A DNA stretch of 57,855 nt. It comes from Puia sp. (GTDB lineage Bacteria > Bacteroidota > Bacteroidia > Chitinophagales > Chitinophagaceae). The stretch spans positions 1 to 57,855 of the forward strand of contig JARLGZ010000193.1 in the NCBI GenBank assembly GCA_031292515.1, read 5' to 3'. Position numbers and translations under genes: made by a program. Below, piece by piece: positions 54,396-57,855 of the stretch; positions within the stretch are counted from its first letter, which is position 1, and each line of letters begins with the position of its first letter. The notes below the pieces were generated by a model. The model saw only the letters and a list, made by a program, of their open reading frames with translations, was not told where the DNA came from and made no database searches.

Positions 54396-54547
54396 AGTAA
54401 TAGTATTGCCCCACCATGCCGACCCGGCAACCATGCCGGAGACCTTCGTGTCGCGTGCAGACTAATATCAACAGGCAAACCAGAGCCGGCATGCGGATAA
54501 AAACCGACATACCGGCCAAAGCCGACAGGCAGATAAAATCGAATCTG

Positions 54548-55186
54548 TCAAATCAAAAAAATATGATCAGGGAGGATGTCCGGGGGTTGTTCGGCGGCCC
54601 GGAAGAAGCCCGCGGGAAGCAGGACAAAATGACTGCCGGACGGCAAAGAGCTGGGGGCGCCGGGTCCGTACAGATGGAAAGAGTCGTGGGTGATATAGTA
54701 CCCGATGGAAAAGTCATTGGAAGTCCCTGAAAAAGAGCCCGGCTTCTTTTGCGCGCTGCCGGCCTGCCAGTCATTGGACTGTCTGAAGAGATCATTCGCC
54801 GCGGACTGCAGCAGCGTAGACGCCTGGTCAGGTATGCAGATATATTCCAGGGAGTCGTTGTAGAGCCGTTTTTTCACATACCGGTACCAGACACCGTTGA
54901 TGGAGACCTGTCCGCTGGTCCGCTGGAACTGCCCCGAAAGGCTGTAGGAAGACAGATGGGGGGCCGGAACTTTGATGGAGACCAACTGGGATTCGTCATA
55001 TTGCTGTACGTCTAAACGTGCTTCCAACTGCCGCCCGGCCCGGTTCTGCCAACAAGACAGCAATAGCCGGTATCCTGCCCAATTGAATAGAAGGATGGTA
55101 CACAGCAGTATCGCAGCAGTCTTCTTCACGGGTGAAAAATTACCACAATTCAGGAAACTTTCAAATATCTTTTCCGGACCCTTCAC
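54548..55186 (-). CDS. membrane-anchored hypothetical protein, copy A
   Basis: A 212-residue protein with an N-terminal anchor (AAILLCTILLFNWAGYRLLLSC) after a soluble leader. The soluble domain has YDESQLVSIKVPAPHLS and WYRYVKKRLYNDSLEYICIPDQ, aligning along its length with copy B. The upstream ATG at 55186 leaves a 19-residue leader before the anchor; a shorter start is possible. Tandem duplicates of a membrane protein before tandem duplicates of a secreted protein suggest one conserved unit. Confidence 0.72.
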   Translation of the reverse strand: MKGPEKIFESFLNCGNFSPVKKTAAILLCTILLFNWAGYRLLLSCWQNRAGRQLEARLDVQQYDESQLVSIKVPAPHLSSYSLSGQFQRTSGQVSINGVWYRYVKKRLYNDSLEYICIPDQASTLLQSAANDLFRQSNDWQAGSAQKKPGSFSGTSNDFSIGYYITHDSFHLYGPGAPSSLPSGSHFVLLPAGFFRAAEQPPDILPDHIFLI

Positions 55187-55209
55187 GAAAAAAAATTTGC
55201 CGAAAATAC

Positions 55210-55257
55210 TTGCGTAACTAAAAAGTTACACATAAATTTGAGTAACTTAAAAGTTAC
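55210..55257 (+). promoter_or_regulatory. promoter with paired operators, AHSA1 gene (plus strand)
   Basis: A -33 TTG (55210-55212), 20 bases, then the -7 box TAAATTTG (55233-55240). The palindromes GTAACTAAAAAGTTAC (55214-55229) and GTAACTTAAAAGTTAC (55242-55257) lie on each side of it. The arms are perfect. The layout equals that of the ArsR-AHSA1 promoter at 10910. The predicted transcript start is about 16 bases before the gene at 55263. Confidence 0.75.
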
Positions 55258-55262
55258 TAAAT

Positions 55263-55703
55263 ATGAAGGACCGCATCCAGCACCGATATTTCTTCCCACA
55301 TCCTCCGGAGATGGTTTGGGCGTATTTGACAAAGGCTGAGTTGATGGCACTATGGCTGATGGAAAACGACTTCCTCCCCATCGTGGGTCATGATTTTCAG
55401 TTCAGGACAAGGGCGTTGCCGAACCTTGACTTCGATGGGGTAGTCTATTGCAAGGTGCTGGAGATTAAACCATTCAGGAGGCTATCCTACTCCTGGAAAG
55501 GCGGACCCGGAGAGGGCAGGATCACATTGGACTCGCTGGTGGTATGGACCTTGACGCCTGTAGAGAACGGCACGGAGCTGTTCCTGGACCATAGCGGATT
55601 TAAAGAGCCCAACAATCTTTCGATATACCCTGCCATGAACGAAGGATGGTTGAAAAACATACAGAAAATCGACGGCCTGATAAAAATGACACCCGGCGTA
55701 TAA
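55263..55703 (+). CDS. SRPBCC/AHSA1-domain protein, plus strand
   Basis: A 146-residue Bet v 1-like protein. It opens MKDRIQHRYFFPHPPEMVWAYLT, with the FPHPPEMVWAYL helix-strand of AHSA1 proteins, and ends with the helix MNEGWLKNIQKIDGLIK. A hydrophobic ligand cavity is expected. It is first in a two-gene operon (the GNAT gene follows after 62 bases). No ArsR gene is beside it, although the promoter has ArsR-like operators; a trans-acting ArsR is likely. Ligand unknown. Confidence 0.88.
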   Translation: MKDRIQHRYFFPHPPEMVWAYLTKAELMALWLMENDFLPIVGHDFQFRTRALPNLDFDGVVYCKVLEIKPFRRLSYSWKGGPGEGRITLDSLVVWTLTPVENGTELFLDHSGFKEPNNLSIYPAMNEGWLKNIQKIDGLIKMTPGV

Positions 55704-55765
55704 AAAAAGAAAGCGCCGGAGATGCTCCCGAACAGAAAGGAAGAGAAAGAGATAATTGTCCCGCT

Positions 55766-56263
55766 ATGAATATTCCCGTCATTAATATTCCGGTCATTAT
55801 AAGAAAGGCTGCTCCGGACGATATGGAAAGGCTGCTGGTATTCGAACAGTGCATTGTCAAAGCGGAGCAGGACTATGATAGTACGTTGAAACGCGAGAAG
55901 ACGAACTATTACGACTTGCGTGAGATGATGGGCAGTGACGCTTCGCGGCTGGTGGTTGCAGAACACGGGCGACAGGTGATCGGGACCGGGCATGGCAGGA
56001 TTGAGGCCTCGGACCTTTTTTTGAAACACCGTGAGCATGCTCTTTTGGGTTTCATGTATATCGTTCCGGAGTATCGGGGCCAGGGTGTCATCAAAATGAT
56101 CATAGAGGCGCTGGTGGACTGGGCAGGGTCGAAAAATATCAACGAGTTCCGCCTGGAGGTCTATGAACAGAACAAAGCGGCCATCCGCGCGTATGAGAAA
56201 ATGCGATTTTCAAGACACATTGTTGAAATGAGGATGAGCGTGCCGGCCGGTACCGCGAGATAA
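55766..56263 (+). CDS. GNAT-family N-acetyltransferase
   Basis: A 165-residue protein from the ATG at 55766; the longer frame from 55646 overlaps the previous gene. The acetyl-CoA-binding motif A is clear: LGFMYIVPEYRGQGVIKMIIEALVDW, with the R/Q-G-x-G/A core (RGQGV). The C-terminal LEVYEQNKAAIRAYEKMRF is the usual motif B helix. It transfers an acetyl group from acetyl-CoA to an amine; substrate unknown. It probably shares a transcript with the AHSA1 gene. Confidence 0.88.
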   Translation: MNIPVINIPVIIRKAAPDDMERLLVFEQCIVKAEQDYDSTLKREKTNYYDLREMMGSDASRLVVAEHGRQVIGTGHGRIEASDLFLKHREHALLGFMYIVPEYRGQGVIKMIIEALVDWAGSKNINEFRLEVYEQNKAAIRAYEKMRFSRHIVEMRMSVPAGTAR

Positions 56264-56397
56264 AAGACCGGGAACAGGAGCCGGCTGGATTTCCCCTGCA
56301 GCATTGCGATCGATCCAGCCAGGCGGGCCTTTGAAGCCGTCACGATGGTTTCGGAACGGACAGGAGAACATCTGGCGGGCAGCAATCAGGAGTCAAT

Positions 56398-56444
56398 TAC
56401 TCCGGCATCCCTTTCTTTCGTTGGACTACTCCGGCATCCCTTTT
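56398..56444. repeat. duplicated 3' end of the minus-strand AHSA1 gene
   Basis: TACTCCGGCATCCCTTT occurs at 56398 and again at 56427, a 29-base direct shift. The second copy is the gene's last codons and stop; the first lies just beyond the stop. 56264-56397 holds no recognised feature. Confidence 0.8.
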
Positions 56445-56860
56445 CCTTCATTTATTAGCTTTGCCAAACTCATTGTAACGTGCCCATCCCATCCTTCTTC
56501 ACAATCATTATAACATTCGATACCCGGCACCAAGCCAAGGTGTGTAAAATCAATCTTTGTTTTATTGTCTTCAGCAGAAATTTCAAAAACCACTTCGGTG
56601 CCGTTCCATTCCTTTTTTGCTTTTATCCAATGCAGGTTGCAGTCTGTCACCTTCCAAACTACTTTTTTATCCGGAATTAGTTCGCTGATTTGAAAATCGA
56701 CAAAGGTCTCTCCAAACCGAACCGAGAATCTGTCATTCAGCTTGCCGGCTTCTCCCGTAAAATTCCTGGCCCACCAAAGATGCACCTGGTTGATTTTTTT
56801 CAACGCTTCTCCCGCGGAAGCATTAACGGTGAGGGTCCTGTGAAAGTCTCTCTTTTCCAT
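56426..56860 (-). CDS. SRPBCC/AHSA1-domain protein, minus strand
   Basis: A 144-residue protein. The opening FHRTLTVNASAGEALKKINQVHLWWARNF and the segment TKIDFTHLGLVPGIECYNDCEEGWDGHVTMSL are the two halves of an AHSA1 domain; the CYNDCEEGWD part is seen in a common bacterial subgroup. It is convergent with the plus-strand pair. Its promoter (57059-57106) is a near copy of the one at 55210, so the two AHSA1 genes probably answer to the same regulator. Ligand unknown. Confidence 0.88.
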   Translation of the reverse strand: MEKRDFHRTLTVNASAGEALKKINQVHLWWARNFTGEAGKLNDRFSVRFGETFVDFQISELIPDKKVVWKVTDCNLHWIKAKKEWNGTEVVFEISAEDNKTKIDFTHLGLVPGIECYNDCEEGWDGHVTMSLAKLINEGKGMPE

Positions 56861-56924
56861 TTTTATCTGATTTTAAATTATTTTCCTGCGCCGTACGTAT
56901 TCTTCATGTTCTTTTCTTTTATAT

Positions 56925-57010
56925 GTATTCATGTGCATTCATCTGTTTCCAGGTGCATTCTTCCAGGTACTTTCTTCCAGGTGCTTTCATGTACTTTCAA
57001 GTGCTTTGAA
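56925..57010. repeat. 14-bp degenerate array in the leader of the minus-strand AHSA1 gene
   Basis: Units of about 14 bp (GGTGCATTCTTCCA, GGTACTTTCTTCCA) with decayed flanking copies occupy the 200-base leader between the promoter and the gene. Confidence 0.8.
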
Positions 57011-57058
57011 AGAGCAGCTTGGAAAAAACATGTTTGAAGAACGTCTTTTGCGGTATCT

Positions 57059-57106
57059 GTAACTTTTAGGTTACTCAAATATATGAGTAACTTTTTAGTT
57101 ACACAA
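57059..57106 (-). promoter_or_regulatory. promoter with paired operators, AHSA1 gene (minus strand)
   Basis: Read on the minus strand: a -33 TTG, 20 bases, and a -7 box TATATTTG (57083-57076), between GTAACTAAAAAGTTAC (57102-57087) and GTAACCTAAAAGTTAC (57074-57059). Compared with 55210-55257, there are four differences in 48 bases. Confidence 0.75.
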
Positions 57107-57174
57107 TTTTTAGACGATTTTTTTCAGGGAAAGAAAAAGCGGGGTGGCCGATACTACCAAAAAGGGTCCTACGG

Positions 57175-57801
57175 TTACATCGCCAGCAATACCGCTACGT
57201 AGTGACAGATGGCCGCCGCCAGGACGAGGACATGCCATACCGCATGCGTATAGGTATATTTGTCCCAGAGGTAGAAAAAGACCCCGACCGAGTATAACCC
57301 GCCGCCGATACAGATAAAGACCAATACATCCGTTGGCAATTGATCGAAGAAACGGCGTCCGCCCACCACCATGATCCATCCCATCAGGACGTATAGGATC
57401 GTGGACACGATCTCGAACCGGCCCGTAAACCGCGTTTTGAAAAAAATACCCACGATGGTAAGCCCCCACAATACGGATAACAGGGTGATGCCAAAAGGGT
57501 TGAGCATATACACAAGCAGGAAGGGCGTATACGTGCCGGCGATGAGGAAGTAGATACTGATATGATCGAATATCTTGAATACCCGTTTTACCGCCGGCTC
57601 CCGCGCTACATGATAGACCGTGGAAGAAGTGAACAGCAACAGGAAACTCAATCCATAGATCCCCGAGCCGATGATGCCGGGCGTATTGCCGTGCGCGGTT
57701 GCGACCCCCGTCAGCACGGGAAGGCCGCTCACTCCAAACAGGATGCCCACGCCATGGATCAGCCCGTTTACGATTTCCTGTTTTCTGTTATAGGTTTCCA
57801 T
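57175..57801 (-). CDS. hemolysin III/YqfA-family membrane protein
   Basis: A 208-residue protein with seven predicted helices. The family landmarks are HGVGILFG near the N-terminus, STVYHVA in helix 3, HISIYFLIAGTYTPFLL and the last THAVWHVLVLAAAICHYVAVL, which keep the histidines expected to bind metal in the PAQR/HlyIII superfamily. These are inner-membrane proteins with debated activity. The start at 57801 gives METYNRKQEIVNGLIHG. The gene is a single unit. Confidence 0.92.
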   Translation of the reverse strand: METYNRKQEIVNGLIHGVGILFGVSGLPVLTGVATAHGNTPGIIGSGIYGLSFLLLFTSSTVYHVAREPAVKRVFKIFDHISIYFLIAGTYTPFLLVYMLNPFGITLLSVLWGLTIVGIFFKTRFTGRFEIVSTILYVLMGWIMVVGGRRFFDQLPTDVLVFICIGGGLYSVGVFFYLWDKYTYTHAVWHVLVLAAAICHYVAVLLAM

Positions 57802-57855
57802 CGTCCGATTATTGTCAAAAACCCTGCCGGTACGGCGAAGGTAAGCACCTGCGTC

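Noticed and set aside
55210-57106. Transposon bounded by inverted repeats
   Set aside because: The inverted 48-base copies have full promoter architecture facing inward, there is no transposase, and no target-site duplication was seen.

Overview
The window looks like the chromosome of a Bacteroidota bacterium, most likely a soil- or plant-associated member of the Chitinophagaceae. The evidence is a SusC/SusD pair run by an ECF sigma factor and a FecR anti-sigma factor, many secreted glycoside hydrolases, promoters of the Bacteroidota type (TTTG, about 20 bases, TAnnTTTG), few Shine-Dalgarno sequences, MarC and CRTAC1/UnbV-like proteins, and ArsR/AHSA1 pairs. No rRNA, tRNA, CRISPR array, phage or intact insertion sequence was recognised.

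Layout. 1-4.6 kb is a stress block: the end of a TIR-like gene, a cold-shock protein, groEL, a groES broken by an in-frame stop, an Hsp20 and small hypotheticals. 5-9.8 kb holds an amino-acid permease, a GH78-like rhamnosidase and a 2OG-Fe(II) oxygenase. 9.9-14.4 kb holds two duplicated small secreted PepSY-like proteins, each with the same upstream cis element and downstream double hairpin, on either side of an ArsR-AHSA1 operon, then a divergent pair (degenerate sigma-like protein and small AAA ATPase). 14.5-22.5 kb is a run of minus-strand secreted proteins: TlpA-like thioredoxin, GH28, two GH18 chitinases, an S53 sedolisin and a 53-residue protein. 22.7-28.1 kb is a four-gene plus-strand operon of largely uncharacterised proteins (HExxE metalloprotease-like, periplasmic, three-TM membrane, amidohydrolase-like). 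28.6-41.2 kb is a MarC protein followed by a complete polysaccharide-utilisation locus (ECF sigma, FecR, SusC, SusD, a glycosidase-esterase fusion and a fucosidase-like protein), with a divergent sialate-O-acetylesterase-like gene. 42.7-48.4 kb holds a serine beta-lactamase-like hydrolase, a carboxypeptidase-regulatory-like protein, a DHA2 efflux pump divergent from its MerR regulator, and a DUF1415 protein. 48.9-55.2 kb holds two tandem CRTAC1-like FG-GAP proteins and two tandem membrane-anchored paralogs. 55.2-57.8 kb holds two convergent AHSA1 genes with near-identical promoter/operators, a GNAT acetyltransferase and a hemolysin-III protein.

Two patterns stand out beyond the gene list. First, most gene boundaries carry a short degenerate tandem array, commonly of 15-bp period, with a different sequence at each locus; many end exactly at a stop codon or contain a start codon. 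Second, three separate promoters (one ArsR-AHSA1 operon and two AHSA1 genes) share one design: a Bacteroidota -7 box between two 16-bp palindromes, with exactly 20 bases between the -33 and -7 elements. All functional names rest on reading the sequence; no database search was run.
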